Notes: generated by a model from the sequence alone, not told the origin. DNA of 64,000 nucleotides from Haloplasma contractile (GCA_016841945.1 JAENYC010000018.1:1-64000), one strand, 5' to 3'. Numbered from the stretch's first letter, positions 27,359 to 37,866 are shown. A program made the numbers and translations.

Positions 27359-28465
27359 ATGGCAAAACGATTGAGTTCAACGCCTAAGCAGGATGGTTTT
27401 CGTATGCCAGGAGAATTCGAAGAACATGCTAAAACATGGATGTTTTGGCCAGAGCGTACGGATAATTGGAGATTAGGTGCAAAACCAGCACAAAAAGCAT
27501 TTGTAGAAGTAGCAACAGCAATCAGTAAGTTTGAACCTGTTACAATGTGTGTATCAAACAATCAATATTCAAATGCTCGTGAAATGTTACCCGATCATAT
27601 AAGAGTCGTTGAAATATCAAATGATGACTCATGGGCACGAGATATGGGGCCTTCATTTGTTGTCAATGATAAAGGGGTAGTACGTGGTGTTGATTGGGAG
27701 TTCAATGCTTGGGGTGGTCTTGTAGATGGATTGTATTTCCCTTGGGATAAAGATGATCAAGCTGCAGAAAAAATTTGTGAAATTGAAAATATTGACAGTT
27801 ATAGATCCCAAGGATTTGTATTAGAAGGTGGAAGTATCCATGTCGATGGAGAAGGAACATGTATTGTAACCGAAGCATGTTTACTATCTGAGGGACGTAA
27901 TCCTGATTTAAGTAAAGAAGAAATTGAAGATAAATTGAAAACATACCTCAATGTTGAAAAGGTAATATGGTTAAAAAATGGAATCTATTTAGATGAAACA
28001 AATGAACATGTGGATAATATTATTCAGATAGCTCGTCCTGGAGTTGTATTACTCGCTTGGACTGATGATAAAAATGATCCACAATATGAGTTATCAAAAA
28101 GTGCTTATGACGTATTGAAACATGAAACGGATGCAAAAGGACGTCATTTTGAAATACATAAAGTACATATTCCTAGCAATGTATTAATTACCAAAGAAGA
28201 AAGTGAAGGTGTTGATAAAGTGGATGGTACGCTCCCAAGACAAGAGGGAGACCGTCTAGCAGCATCATATGTTAATTTTTACATTGTGAATGGCGGCGTC
28301 ATTTTTCCTAAATTTGGAGATGAAATCCATGATCAATTAGCAGAAGAAGTTCTAAATAAAGTCTTTCCTGAGAGAGATGTTGTTGGCGTATATGCAAGAG
28401 AGATATTATTAGGTGGAGGAAATATTCATTGTATAACGCAACAACAGCCTCAAGGTAAAAAATAA
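27359..28465 (+). CDS. aguA: Agmatine deiminase
   Basis: AguA hydrolyses agmatine to N-carbamoylputrescine and ammonia. The 368-residue guanidino-modifying protein has [20 protein letters not shown] at residues 14-33, the substrate loop [10 protein letters not shown] near 89, the WGG-rich pocket near 117, the [14 protein letters not shown] His/Glu segment near 153 and the catalytic Cys358 in [11 protein letters not shown]. All parts of the family are intact. ATG 27359 follows AAAGGAGGGAG. It lies between ptcA and the antiporter and defines the operon as agmatine catabolism. It raises cytoplasmic pH by releasing ammonia. Confidence 0.97.
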   Translation: MAKRLSSTPKQDGFRMPGEFEEHAKTWMFWPERTDNWRLGAKPAQKAFVEVATAISKFEPVTMCVSNNQYSNAREMLPDHIRVVEISNDDSWARDMGPSFVVNDKGVVRGVDWEFNAWGGLVDGLYFPWDKDDQAAEKICEIENIDSYRSQGFVLEGGSIHVDGEGTCIVTEACLLSEGRNPDLSKEEIEDKLKTYLNVEKVIWLKNGIYLDETNEHVDNIIQIARPGVVLLAWTDDKNDPQYELSKSAYDVLKHETDAKGRHFEIHKVHIPSNVLITKEESEGVDKVDGTLPRQEGDRLAASYVNFYIVNGGVIFPKFGDEIHDQLAEEVLNKVFPERDVVGVYAREILLGGGNIHCITQQQPQGKK

Positions 28466-28484
28466 AAAAAGAGAAGGAGATAAT

Positions 28485-29837
28485 ATGAAGAAGAAAAAAG
28501 TTAGTCTAATGAAAATGGTGTTATTTACTGTATGTGGTATCTTAGTTCTTGATACCTTTGTAGCACCTGCAGCGATTGGTGTGTCATCTATTACTATATG
28601 GATTATTACTGCTGTTCTTTTCTTTATCCCTTATGGGTTAATTAATGCAGAGCTTGGTGCAGCATATCCAGAAGATGGCGGAATATTTGCTTGGGTAAAA
28701 CGTGCATTTGGTGACTTAAATGCAACTCTTGTAGGATGGTTCTATTGGGTAAACGTTGCATTTTGGATGCCTGCAGTATTTGTTGCCTTTTCATGGTGGT
28801 TTACACTAGCATATGCACCTAGTTTGCCTGTATTTTGGTCAGCAGCAATTGCAGTTGCACTATGTTGGTTAGTTGTCTATGTTGGGATTCGTGGTATTCA
28901 CGTAAGTGTACTAGTCACTAGTATCGCTGCTGTATTAAAAGTTGGCGTCTTAATTATTTTTGGTGTTTTAGGTATCATATATGGTATTCAAAATGGATTA
29001 GCCAATGATTTCAGTATTGGTTCATTCGTACCATCTTTTTCTGATACTTTAGTATTCGCCCCAGCAATCGTTTACAATTTACTTGGATTTGAGCTTATCA
29101 GTTCAGTATCTAGTGAATTAGATGAACCTGGTAAGAATATACCAAAAATGACTATTATGGCTGGTGTTATGATTGCCGCATTATATGTATTTGGTACATT
29201 TGGCGTTTTAGCTGCAACTCCAGCTGAAAATGTTGACCCACTAGATGGTTTCTTCTATGCACTTGAAGAGTTAACAACTGTCTTTGGTGGATTTGGACCA
29301 GTTGCCTTTAAAATCATCATTGCTTTATCATTATTTACATTGATTTCAAATATGGTATCTTGGACACTTGGTGGTGTAGAGGTATTAGCGGCAGCTGATC
29401 TAGAGAAAAAATCTCCACTACTTGCACACAAAAATAAAAAATATGGAACTTCAGATTATTCATATATTTTAATGGGTGTAATCGCAACTTTCTTAATCGT
29501 TCTTAATTTCTTATTAAGTGGCGATGCAAATAATGTATTCTGGACGATTTTATCATTCAGTTTCGTTGTATTCTTATTACCATATTTATGGTTATTCCCA
29601 GCATATGTTAAATTACGTTTAACCGATGATACAACACGTCCTTATACGGTACCTGGTGGAAAAGCGGGTATGTTCATATCAGCTATATTAGGTGAAATAT
29701 TCATCGCAGCATCAGTATACTTCTTATTCACAGAAGGAGATTTATTATATTATTTAACACTTATTATTGGTACCTTATTAACTACTGTTTATGGTCTATT
29801 TATTTATTTCCAAGGTAAAAAACGTGAATTAGAATAA
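28485..29837 (+). CDS. aguD: Agmatine/putrescine antiporter (APC family)
   Basis: An amino acid-polyamine-organocation transporter of 450 residues with 12 predicted helices. The first helix contains GILVLDTFVAPAAIGVSSI, the APC substrate loop, and the second YPEDGGIFAWVKRAFG near 64, both classic APC marks. Position at the end of the arcC-ptcA-aguA operon says that it exchanges external agmatine for putrescine. ATG 28485 follows GAGAAGGAGAT. The operon ends in a strong terminator just downstream. The substrate call rests on context; a general amino acid antiporter would look similar. Confidence 0.85.
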   Translation: MKKKKVSLMKMVLFTVCGILVLDTFVAPAAIGVSSITIWIITAVLFFIPYGLINAELGAAYPEDGGIFAWVKRAFGDLNATLVGWFYWVNVAFWMPAVFVAFSWWFTLAYAPSLPVFWSAAIAVALCWLVVYVGIRGIHVSVLVTSIAAVLKVGVLIIFGVLGIIYGIQNGLANDFSIGSFVPSFSDTLVFAPAIVYNLLGFELISSVSSELDEPGKNIPKMTIMAGVMIAALYVFGTFGVLAATPAENVDPLDGFFYALEELTTVFGGFGPVAFKIIIALSLFTLISNMVSWTLGGVEVLAAADLEKKSPLLAHKNKKYGTSDYSYILMGVIATFLIVLNFLLSGDANNVFWTILSFSFVVFLLPYLWLFPAYVKLRLTDDTTRPYTVPGGKAGMFISAILGEIFIAASVYFLFTEGDLLYYLTLIIGTLLTTVYGLFIYFQGKKRELE

Positions 29838-29858
29838 TAAAGACTTCCTAGATTATTT

Positions 29859-29890
29859 AAAAAAGCCTGATTTTAAAATCAGGCTTTTTA
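29859..29890 (+). terminator. Terminator of the agmatine operon
   Basis: AAAAAAGCCTGATTTT pairs perfectly with AAAATCAGGCTTTTT, a strong A-tract/T-tract hairpin. Confidence 0.92.
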
Positions 29891-29977
29891 GTTATTAAAT
29901 ATAAAATATTTTTACTTTTTATATTGAATTTATGTTAAAATGGATTTGTAGATATTTAATAGTTTGGAGAGATAAAT

Positions 29978-31033
29978 ATGAACCAATATTGTGATACCTA
30001 TATTAAGATAAGTAAAGATGCTATAGTTCATAATGCAAGGTTTTTTAAAGAAAAAAGCAATAAAAAATTGATTGCGGTGATTAAAAGCAACGCTTATGGT
30101 CATGGATTAATTGATGTGGCAAATATTCTAAAAGATGAAGCCGATATCTTTGCTGTTGCCTCATTAGATAGTGCGATTACTTTAAGACAATCTGGCATTA
30201 CCTTACCCATACTTGTATTAAATCCTTTAAGTCCTCAATATGTGAAAAATGCAGTGGAATATGACATTATGATAACAGTTAGTAATCTGAAAGATGTTAT
30301 GAATATTGAAAGTATATATAAAGGAAAAGAAAGCATTCAGGTTCATCTAAAGGTTGATTCAGGAATGAACAGAATGGGGCTTAAAACAATAAAAGAGTAT
30401 AAGGAAGTTTTATCATTTATAGATAAAAGTTATGTTGTAGAAGCAGTAGGTGTTTATACACATTTTCATACAGCTGATGATAAAACATATAGTAAAAAAC
30501 AACAAGAAGAGTTTAAAGCAATCTATGAATCCTATCCTTACCCATTTAAATATATTCATTTATGCAGTACAGGTGCTACATTAAATGATTTAGATATAGA
30601 AGCATCAACCCACGTTAGAGTGGGACTTGGATTATATGGAATTTGTGATAGTAAAGAGGTCAAACCCGCATTATCTATGTATTCCAAGATCATGTTAAAA
30701 AAAGAAGTGTATCCTAATGAAATTGTTGGATATAATGCCAATTTTAAGGCAGAAAAAAACACATGGATTGGAGTATTACCATGTGGCTATTCTGATGGTA
30801 TTATAAGAAAAAATGTAGGGAGAAAGGTATATGTTGATGGGCATTATTGTGAGGTTATCGGGTCTGTCTGTATGAACTCAATGATGATAAAACTCCCACA
30901 TAAAGAGGTATCTGAAACAGTAGAGCTCATAGGACCCCACGTTACTGCTATAGAAATAGCAACATATTTAGAAACTATTTCATATGAAGTGACAACGATT
31001 CTTCCACCGCATATTAAAAGAATCTTCGTCTAA
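29978..31033 (+). CDS. alr: Alanine racemase
   Basis: Alr is a PLP enzyme that interconverts L- and D-alanine for peptidoglycan. The 351-residue protein has the PLP lysine Lys36 in IAVIKSNAYGHG, the pyridine-binding Arg region THVRVGLGLYGI near 210, the second-base Tyr in VGYNANFKAE near 247 and SVCMNSMMI near 295, the alr CMD-like motif with Asn for Asp. The length is about 20-30 residues short of the usual 370-390. ATG 29978 follows GGAGAG. It is convergent with mnmM, one base away, with no terminator between them. The serine/other racemase subfamily cannot be excluded, but alanine is likeliest. Confidence 0.88.
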   Translation: MNQYCDTYIKISKDAIVHNARFFKEKSNKKLIAVIKSNAYGHGLIDVANILKDEADIFAVASLDSAITLRQSGITLPILVLNPLSPQYVKNAVEYDIMITVSNLKDVMNIESIYKGKESIQVHLKVDSGMNRMGLKTIKEYKEVLSFIDKSYVVEAVGVYTHFHTADDKTYSKKQQEEFKAIYESYPYPFKYIHLCSTGATLNDLDIEASTHVRVGLGLYGICDSKEVKPALSMYSKIMLKKEVYPNEIVGYNANFKAEKNTWIGVLPCGYSDGIIRKNVGRKVYVDGHYCEVIGSVCMNSMMIKLPHKEVSETVELIGPHVTAIEIATYLETISYEVTTILPPHIKRIFV

Positions 31034-31034
31034 A

Positions 31035-31607
31035 TTACTTTGTTTTTTCAATCGCAATCACAAATGGTGCATGGTTAATTTGATTGATAAACTGATATAA
31101 TAATACTTGATATTGTTTTTGATTGAGGCATTTGACATAATTCAATAACGCCTCTTTTTCTAGCTTTCCTTCAGGATGTCCTGAATAAACCACTAAAACA
31201 ATGATACCATTTGGCTTTAAGAGGGTTAGGATATCTTCAATGGCCCTTATTGTGGTCTCCTTTGTGGTGGTAATGGTTTTATCTCCTTTAGGGAGATAAC
31301 CTAAATTAAAAATAGCACTAGCTATTTTTCCATGATAATTAATTGGAATTTTTTCTTTGACATTTTCATGGCCCATTTTATAAAGTGTTACATTACGACA
31401 ATAATTATTTTCTAATAATTTTCTTGTATTAGAGATGGCTTTATCCTGAATATCAAAACCAAAAACATGACCCTTATCTTTTACAAGTTGTGAAAGAAAT
31501 AAGGTATCTAAACCATTTCCTACTGTTGCATCAATTGTGATATCTCCTTCTTGTGTTGTTGTTTTAATAAGTGTTTTTGAATAAGTTAAAATTCTTTCAA
31601 GATTCAT
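31035..31607 (-). CDS. mnmM: tRNA 5-aminomethyl-2-thiouridine methyltransferase MnmM (YtqB)
   Basis: MnmM methylates the nm5 group at the wobble uridine of tRNA, the last step to mnm5s2U in Gram-positives. The 190-residue Rossmann-fold protein has motif I TIDATVGNGLDTLFLSQLV near 25, then GFDIQDKAI as the SAM-ribose strand, FNLGYLPKGDKT near 99, the NxGY-type active motif of the YtqB family, and VVYSGHPEGKLEK near 138. It overlaps mnmL by 11 bases, the same ytqA-ytqB pairing as in Bacillus. Start is ATG 31607. The assignment follows from family and pairing. Confidence 0.85.
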   Translation of the reverse strand: MNLERILTYSKTLIKTTTQEGDITIDATVGNGLDTLFLSQLVKDKGHVFGFDIQDKAISNTRKLLENNYCRNVTLYKMGHENVKEKIPINYHGKIASAIFNLGYLPKGDKTITTTKETTIRAIEDILTLLKPNGIIVLVVYSGHPEGKLEKEALLNYVKCLNQKQYQVLLYQFINQINHAPFVIAIEKTK

Positions 31608-32523
31608 GATAGCACCGTCCTTGATAAGTGTTTCTTACCTTTAATTCATGATCAATCGCATTTAATACTTCCCATTTTTTTAAACTCCAAAGTGGTGCAA
31701 TTAAATCCTTTCTCACCGCATCTCCGGTTAATCGATGAATCACAACATTTGGTGGAATAAGTTCTAGTTGTTTGACAACGGTATCAACATAAGCATCTTT
31801 AGATAGGATAGGGAAGGGGTGTTTTAGATAGTCTTCCCCCATTTTTGTGTGCTTGATCACATGAAGTAAATGAATTTTTATTCCCTGTATATCAAGCTTT
31901 ACGAGTTCTTTCACCGTTTCTAACATATCTTTTTGGGTTTCATAGGGAAGACCATTAATGATATGAACGATGGTTTCGATATTTTTGTTTCTTAATTTAT
32001 TTACCCCATCTACAAATGTTTGAAAGTCGTGTCCCCTATTAATTAATTTTGCCGTCTTTTCATGAATGGTCTGCAATCCTATTTCTAAAAATAAATTGGT
32101 CTTTTGGTTTAATTCTTCTAGATAATTTAAGACATCATTTTCTAAGCAATCTGGTCTTGTAGATATAGATAGTCCGATAATATCAGGATGATAATTTAAC
32201 ACTTTCTCAAATTTTTCTTTTAATTCTTTAACTGGTGCATAAGTGTTTGTATTGGCTTGAAAATATGCAATGTATTTAGCGTCTTTCCATTTTTTATGCA
32301 TCATTTCTTTTATTGTGTCAAATTGAGTTAATAAATCATTATTTATCTTACCTGCAAAATCACCACTCCCAAGTGGTGAACAATATGTACATCCACCATA
32401 TCCTGCTTTACCTGTTTTATTTGGACAGGTAAAATTAGCATTTAATGAAACTTTAAATACTTTTTGTTGAAATCTATTCTTAAAATATTCACTTAAACTA
32501 TAGTATCTTTTTTGTTTATACAT
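31597..32523 (-). CDS. mnmL: Radical SAM protein MnmL (YtqA, TIGR01212)
   Basis: MnmL is the radical SAM enzyme proposed to turn cmnm5(s2)U into nm5(s2)U, which MnmM then methylates. The protein of about 308 residues has the family N-terminus YYSLSEYFKNRFQQKVFKVSLN, the cysteine cluster TCPNKTGKAGYGGCTYCS near residue 32 that binds the 4Fe-4S cluster and SAM, and later LSISTRPDCLE near 122 and EIGLQTIHE near 150. I chose ATG 32523 behind GGTGATGAGG; ATG 32535 and 32529 upstream are in frame. It overlaps mnmM by 11 bases, so both should be made together. The partner gene supports the call. Confidence 0.85.
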   Translation of the reverse strand: MYKQKRYYSLSEYFKNRFQQKVFKVSLNANFTCPNKTGKAGYGGCTYCSPLGSGDFAGKINNDLLTQFDTIKEMMHKKWKDAKYIAYFQANTNTYAPVKELKEKFEKVLNYHPDIIGLSISTRPDCLENDVLNYLEELNQKTNLFLEIGLQTIHEKTAKLINRGHDFQTFVDGVNKLRNKNIETIVHIINGLPYETQKDMLETVKELVKLDIQGIKIHLLHVIKHTKMGEDYLKHPFPILSKDAYVDTVVKQLELIPPNVVIHRLTGDAVRKDLIAPLWSLKKWEVLNAIDHELKVRNTYQGRCYHES

Positions 32524-32643
32524 CCTCATCACCATCTTTATTCTACCACAAAATGAATTATTTTGTTTATTTTTCTAAAATACTGTTTAAAATATAGTAA
32601 AAATTAGTTAAAATAGTAATAGTAATGTTAGAGGTGGTACTTT

Positions 32644-33465
32644 ATGATTGAAAAATTAAATAATATATTATTTCATCCATCTACTTTGTATGAATATAGA
32701 AAAACCCATTTGTTCAAAGTTATTTTATATTTATTGATATTATCTTTTTTCTCTATTTTAGTTCCTATTATTGATAGAATAAAGGAACCAGAACTTAAAA
32801 TGAATGATAAAGAATATATCGAAGAATTAACAGGTTTTAGTTTTGATGTGAGTGAAAATTTACCAGATTGTAGATTAGATGATCATGTCTATTCTTGTAC
32901 AGAAAGTGAATCAAGAGAAATTGGAACGGTTTTAGGAAGGTTTAAAATCTTATCAGATGTAGAGGATACAGAAAGAACAACTGATTTGGATTATTATATC
33001 AAATTAACAGAAGAAGGAATTATCATAGATAGTATAGGTTTTAGAACTCTAATTCCATATGATAAATTACCAAGTAAGTGGCAATCTTTTGATTTTGAAG
33101 AAATAAAAACATCGGATAATCCTAGTGATGAATTATATCGGTTATTTATCGGTGGTTTTAATCAAATCTTAGTGAAATTCACACCAATTATCATTGCTTT
33201 TAATGTATTCATTATATTTATCGTTAAAACGCTTGAAATATTACTCTATAGTTTGTTGTTTTATTTATTTTATAGAAGATTTGAATTTAAATACAGAGAA
33301 TTATTTAAAATAACTGTGTTTGCTCAAAGTTTACCAGTGGTACTTGCACTTATATTTGATTTACTTCAATTTAATATCTTTAGTTCATTCTTCTCTACGA
33401 TGTTAACCTTTATCTATGTCTATATCGCCGTGATGCAAAAAATACCTCGGGATAGAGAGTTTTAA
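32644..33465 (+). CDS. DUF1189-like integral membrane protein
   Basis: The 273-residue protein has a cytoplasmic start (FHPSTLYEYRKTHLFK), a helix at about 25-43, a soluble loop of about 120 residues with a Cys pair (near 77 and 86) and an acidic composition, and then three or four helices at about 180-260. This topology and N-terminus match the DUF1189 family of Bacillota, whose members are of unknown function (one is linked to maltose utilisation). ATG 32644 follows AGAGGTGGT. It is alone, before the leuS T-box. No motif suggests an enzyme. Confidence 0.6.
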   Translation: MIEKLNNILFHPSTLYEYRKTHLFKVILYLLILSFFSILVPIIDRIKEPELKMNDKEYIEELTGFSFDVSENLPDCRLDDHVYSCTESESREIGTVLGRFKILSDVEDTERTTDLDYYIKLTEEGIIIDSIGFRTLIPYDKLPSKWQSFDFEEIKTSDNPSDELYRLFIGGFNQILVKFTPIIIAFNVFIIFIVKTLEILLYSLLFYLFYRRFEFKYRELFKITVFAQSLPVVLALIFDLLQFNIFSSFFSTMLTFIYVYIAVMQKIPRDREF

Positions 33466-33483
33466 ATTATTTTTAAAATATTA

Positions 33484-33512
33484 TTGCATAATTTGTTCAA
33501 TAATAATATAAT
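33484..33512 (+). promoter_or_regulatory. Promoter of the leuS T-box transcript
   Basis: TTGCAT (33484-33489) and TATAAT (33507-33512), spacer 17 bases; the T-box leader begins about 20 bases further on. Confidence 0.75.
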
Positions 33513-33530
33513 ATAAAATATATAAACGTT

Positions 33531-33752
33531 GAAAAGGAGTAGTAGCAATTCTCTTTCGCTTATAGAGACTGACTGGTTGGTGGAAAGTCAGGGAAAGCAT
33601 TGTGAACTAGCCTTGGAGTTATGTATGCGAACTGATAGTAGTGTATATCGAAACCTTGCGTTAAAAGGTATAAGTGGTGAGATTTTATAAATCTTACAAC
33701 TAGGGTGGTACCACGTTAATCCGCGTCCTTAGATATTAAGGGCGCTTTTTTT
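33531..33752 (+). ncRNA. T-box leader, leucine-specific (specifier CTA)
   Basis: A T-box riboswitch senses uncharged tRNA. Stem I starts near AGTAGTAG. The specifier is CTA (33607-33609) in GTGAACTAGCC, a leucine codon. AGGGTGGTACCACG at 33702-33715 is the conserved T-box that pairs with the tRNA acceptor end as antiterminator. The terminator GCGTCCTT/AAGGGCGC (33723-33745) with T7 follows. leuS starts 26 bases later, so the specifier and the gene agree. Confidence 0.95.
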
Positions 33753-33777
33753 ATTAAATATTATAGGAGGTAAAAAG

Positions 33778-36216
33778 ATGGCTTATCATCATCGAAAAAT
33801 TGAAAAAAAATGGCAAGATTATTGGCTAAAAAACAAGACGTTTAAAACAAAAGACGTTCCTAATAAGGAGAAGTTCTATTGTTTAGATATGTTTCCATAT
33901 CCATCAGGTGCAGGTCTTCATGTTGGGCATCCAGAAAGTTATACTGCAACTGATATCATATCACGTATGAAGAGAATGCAGGGATATAATGTACTACATC
34001 CGATGGGGTGGGATGCATTTGGATTACCTGCAGAACAATTTGCGATTAAAACAGGGAATGACCCAAGAATATTCACCAATCAAAACATTGATAATTTTAG
34101 ACGACAAATTCAATCGCTTGGATTAAGTTATGATTGGGATAAAGAGTTAAATACAACAGATCCCAATTATTTTAAAACAACCCAATATATTTTCACACTT
34201 TTATTTAAAAAAGGACTCGCAGAGATGAGAGATGTTGATGTCAATTGGTGCAGTGAATTAGGAACGGTATTAGCTAATGAAGAAGTGATTAATGAAAATG
34301 GTAAAATGGTCTCTGAAGTAGGCGGTTTCCCTGTTGTTAAAAAACCGATGAAACAATGGGTATTAAAGATTACTGAATACGCTGAACGGTTATTAGAAGA
34401 TTTAGAGGAACTAGATTGGCCAAATGGTATAAAGGAAATGCAGCGGAACTGGATAGGAAAAAGTGAAGGGGCTAAGATCAATTTTAAAATTGATAAACAC
34501 GATTTAAATATTGAGGTATTCACAACAAGACCAGATACATTATTTGGTTCAACCTATATGGTTTTATCACCAGAACATCCTTTTGTGAAAGAGATTACAA
34601 TACCTGAAAATAAGAAAGCAGTAGAAGACTATATCGCTATCGCAAAAGCTAAAACAGATTTAGAAAGAACTGAACTTAATAAAGAAAAAACCGGTGTCTT
34701 TACTGGTTGTTATGCCATTCATCCCATCACAAAAAACAAAATGCCAATTTGGATAGGTGATTATGTACTAATAAGTTATGGAACTGGCGCTGTTATGGCA
34801 GTACCAGGACATGATGAAAGGGATTATGAATTTGCGAAGAAATATCAGCTTCCTATCGTACAAGTGGTTGAAGGTGATATTTCACAAGAAGCATATGTCG
34901 GAGATGGTAAACATTTGAATTCCGATTTTATAAATGGACTTTATAATGAAGAAGCAAAGGCGAAGATGATTGCCTATTTAGAGGCACATGATTTAGGAGA
35001 AAAAACAACTAATTATAAACTTCGAGATTGGCTTTTTAGTCGTCAACGTTATTGGGGAGAACCATTTCCAGTTATTCATTGGGAAGATGGTACCATTACA
35101 GTATTAGAGGAAGATGAATTGCCACTTACTTTACCACAGTTAAAGGATTTTAAACCATCAAAAACCGGTAAAAGCCCACTTTCTAAGGCAAAAGATTGGC
35201 TAGAAGTGACAAGGGAAGATGGTGTAAAAGGACGCAGAGAAACCAATACAATGCCACAATGGGCAGGCAGTTGTTGGTATTATATTGGCTATATCTTAAA
35301 TCAAGGGAATCATTCATTTCTTCCACTTAATAGTCAAGAAGCAAAATCATTATTAGATAAATGGTTACCAGTTGATTTATACATCGGAGGTGCAGAACAC
35401 GCTGTTCTTCATTTGCTTTATGCAAGATTTTGGCATAAAGTACTCTATGATTGTGGAATTGTTAAATATAAAGAACCATTTATAAGGTTATTTAACCAAG
35501 GAATGATCTTAGGTGAAAATAATGAGAAGATGAGTAAATCCAGAGGAAATGTCGTAAATCCTGATGAGATTGTGACCTCACATGGTGCAGATTGTTTGCG
35601 GTTGTATGAAATGTTTATGGGACCACTTGATGCTTCTAAGCCATGGAGTACAACAGGTCTAGATGGTGCTAGACGTTTCTTAGAAAGGGTATGGCGACTA
35701 TTTGTTACAGAAGAGGATACCTTATCAGAGCATGTTCGTGATGAAGTAAGTGATGAATTAGAACGGGTGTATCATCAAACCGTTAAAAAAGTAACAGAGG
35801 ATTATGAGAAATTAAACTTTAATACAGCTATTTCACAAATGATGGTATTTATAAATGCCGCTTACAAAGCACCATTTTTACCACGGCAATATGCTTTAGG
35901 ATTTATTAAACTACTAAATCCAATTGCACCACATATCACAGAAGAAATATGGTCCATTTTAGGTCATCAAGAAACCATTGGGTATGAAGATTGGCCATTA
36001 TATGATGAAGACAAATTGATCGCTGATACGGTTGAAATTGCAATTCAGGTGAATGGTAAATTACGTGACCGCATTCATATCAAACCCGATAGTAACGAAG
36101 ATGATGTAAAAAAAGAAGCATTAACACAAGAAAACGTAGTAAAGCATACAGAAAACAAAGAAATTATTAAAATTATTTATGTGAAAAATAAAATTGTTAA
36201 TATTGTGGCCAAATAA
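33778..36216 (+). CDS. leuS: Leucyl-tRNA synthetase
   Basis: LeuRS charges tRNA(Leu). The 812-residue bacterial-type protein has the HIGH motif in [16 protein letters not shown] near 40, the CP1 editing domain with [14 protein letters not shown] near 243, its [15 protein letters not shown] editing signature near 338, then [10 protein letters not shown] near 582 and the C-terminal domain. ATG 33778 follows TAGGAGGT. Transcription is controlled by the leucine T-box directly upstream. It ends at a hairpin before the convergent murE. Nothing is missing. Confidence 0.98.
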   Translation: MAYHHRKIEKKWQDYWLKNKTFKTKDVPNKEKFYCLDMFPYPSGAGLHVGHPESYTATDIISRMKRMQGYNVLHPMGWDAFGLPAEQFAIKTGNDPRIFTNQNIDNFRRQIQSLGLSYDWDKELNTTDPNYFKTTQYIFTLLFKKGLAEMRDVDVNWCSELGTVLANEEVINENGKMVSEVGGFPVVKKPMKQWVLKITEYAERLLEDLEELDWPNGIKEMQRNWIGKSEGAKINFKIDKHDLNIEVFTTRPDTLFGSTYMVLSPEHPFVKEITIPENKKAVEDYIAIAKAKTDLERTELNKEKTGVFTGCYAIHPITKNKMPIWIGDYVLISYGTGAVMAVPGHDERDYEFAKKYQLPIVQVVEGDISQEAYVGDGKHLNSDFINGLYNEEAKAKMIAYLEAHDLGEKTTNYKLRDWLFSRQRYWGEPFPVIHWEDGTITVLEEDELPLTLPQLKDFKPSKTGKSPLSKAKDWLEVTREDGVKGRRETNTMPQWAGSCWYYIGYILNQGNHSFLPLNSQEAKSLLDKWLPVDLYIGGAEHAVLHLLYARFWHKVLYDCGIVKYKEPFIRLFNQGMILGENNEKMSKSRGNVVNPDEIVTSHGADCLRLYEMFMGPLDASKPWSTTGLDGARRFLERVWRLFVTEEDTLSEHVRDEVSDELERVYHQTVKKVTEDYEKLNFNTAISQMMVFINAAYKAPFLPRQYALGFIKLLNPIAPHITEEIWSILGHQETIGYEDWPLYDEDKLIADTVEIAIQVNGKLRDRIHIKPDSNEDDVKKEALTQENVVKHTENKEIIKIIYVKNKIVNIVAK

Positions 36217-36218
36217 TT

Positions 36219-36247
36219 AAAAAGCACACTTTTAAGTGTGTTTTTTC
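36219..36247. terminator. Bidirectional terminator between leuS and murE
   Basis: AAAAGCACACTT pairs with AAGTGTGTTTTT, with one G-T wobble, followed by T on both strands. It touches the murE stop. Confidence 0.82.
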
Positions 36248-37731
36248 TACATATTGGCAATACTATATGTGAATGGTTGCTGATATTGTCTATTGAGATA
36301 GTTTTCAACAATTTTAATGTCATTATGTTCAACAATGTAACCATTGAATATTTCATAATTTTCATTACCTTTACCAGTTATCACCACGATATCATCAGGA
36401 TTTGCGATTTCAAGTGCTTTTTGTATCGCCTTTTTACGATTAGGAATGATACTGACTTTAAATACATCGTTAATTCCTTTGTAAATATCATGAATAATAT
36501 CTAATGTATCTTCACTTTTGGGGTCTTCACTTGTTAAAATAATGATAGATGCATGTTGATTTGCTACTTCTCCCATTAGTGGTCGTTTGGATTTATCCCG
36601 TTCGCCAGCGCATCCAAATACAAGGATTAAATTTTTTCTTTTGACATAATCTATATTTGTTAATAAACTATTTAAAGCGTTTGGTGTATGTGCAAAATCA
36701 ACGATAACAGTGTAAGGTTGTCCAGCAACAACAGAATGCATTCTTCCATCTATTTCATGAAGAAAGTGAAGTTTAGGTATTATTTCATTTATATCATATC
36801 CTAATACATGTAAACTAATAAGTGCAGCCACCGAATTATATACATTATAATCTCCAAATAGATTTAAATGAATGTTTTGATAATTTTGATCCTTTGTTAA
36901 TAAATCAAATGTTGTATCTCTAAATGAGGTGTTGATGTTTCCTATTTGAAAATCACAATCAACTGATTTTCCGTAGGTGATGACCTTAGCTTTTGTTTCC
37001 TTGATAATTCTTTTCGCGTAAGGACTATCAAGATTAATAATGGCGGTACTATCCTTATCAAGCATTTGAAATAATCTGAGTTTTGATAAGAAGTAATTTT
37101 CAATCGTTTTGTGATAATCTAAATGTTCATGGGTCAAATTAGTGAATATAGCCACTTTAAATTTGATATGGTCAACACGATGCAGGTCTAAACCTTGACT
37201 AGAGACCTCAAGGGTTGCATAGGGAATACCTTCTCCGACAATTTGAGTTAAATATTTGTTAAGCATAATTGGTTTAGGGGTTGTCAGTGGATTATTTTGG
37301 TGATATTGATTGAGTAAGAATCCGTTTGTGCCAATGTAGGCACAGGATTTAAAATGATCTATCAATTGTTTAATCACAAGTGCTGTTGTCGTTTTACCAT
37401 CTGTTCCTGTGATACCTATTAAGTTTAGTGATTTTGATGGATGTCTGAAAAAATTTCCACTAATTAAAGGTAGGGATGTTAACGTGTTTGAAACAATCAC
37501 ATAGGGAATATCAGTTTCAATTTGTTTACTAGCGACAATTAAACTTGGTTTAATAGATAAATCTTGAACTAAATCATGACCATCAAATTTATTCCCTTTA
37601 ATACAAATAAAACACGAATTCATTTTAATATCATTTGTGTTTTCGGTTAAGTATTCTATGTTAATAAAATCATGATATTGCTCACTTTTATAGAGTATTT
37701 TGACATCTCTTAAAACATCCTTGCTAAGCAT
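36247..37731 (-). CDS. murE: UDP-MurNAc-tripeptide ligase MurE
   Basis: MurE adds the third amino acid to UDP-MurNAc-L-Ala-D-Glu in the cytoplasm. The 494-residue protein has the ATP-binding GITGTDGKTTTA near 108, the TTPKP substrate loop near 149, LEVSSQGL near 178, FTNLTHEHLDYH near 196, and DGRMHSV near 329 at the ligase C-terminal domain. The specificity motif is SEDPKSED near 406, with Lys where meso-DAP-adding enzymes have DNPR, so the residue added is uncertain and need not be meso-DAP. ATG 37731 follows GGAGGGAG. It stands alone, away from a dcw cluster. With alr it argues for a cell wall. Confidence 0.92.
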   Translation of the reverse strand: MLSKDVLRDVKILYKSEQYHDFINIEYLTENTNDIKMNSCFICIKGNKFDGHDLVQDLSIKPSLIVASKQIETDIPYVIVSNTLTSLPLISGNFFRHPSKSLNLIGITGTDGKTTTALVIKQLIDHFKSCAYIGTNGFLLNQYHQNNPLTTPKPIMLNKYLTQIVGEGIPYATLEVSSQGLDLHRVDHIKFKVAIFTNLTHEHLDYHKTIENYFLSKLRLFQMLDKDSTAIINLDSPYAKRIIKETKAKVITYGKSVDCDFQIGNINTSFRDTTFDLLTKDQNYQNIHLNLFGDYNVYNSVAALISLHVLGYDINEIIPKLHFLHEIDGRMHSVVAGQPYTVIVDFAHTPNALNSLLTNIDYVKRKNLILVFGCAGERDKSKRPLMGEVANQHASIIILTSEDPKSEDTLDIIHDIYKGINDVFKVSIIPNRKKAIQKALEIANPDDIVVITGKGNENYEIFNGYIVEHNDIKIVENYLNRQYQQPFTYSIANM

Positions 37732-37834
37732 TTTTCTCCCTCCGATTTCTCTTCCTCTACTATTTATTATGTTGCCTTATGTCGAAATTAAAAGTCAGAT
37801 GATTAAAATTTAATTGACAATTTTTTTATCAACA

Positions 37835-37866
37835 TATAAAAAAATAAGTGAATGAATCACTTATTT
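37835..37866 (-). terminator. Terminator of rqcH
   Basis: AAATAAGTGA pairs with TCACTTATTT around ATGA; on the minus strand seven T follow the stem. It begins at the rqcH stop codon. Confidence 0.8.

Noticed and set aside
36238-36504. Plus-strand ORF of 88 codons
   Set aside because: It lies inside murE on the opposite strand, has no ribosome site and is explained as a shadow of murE.
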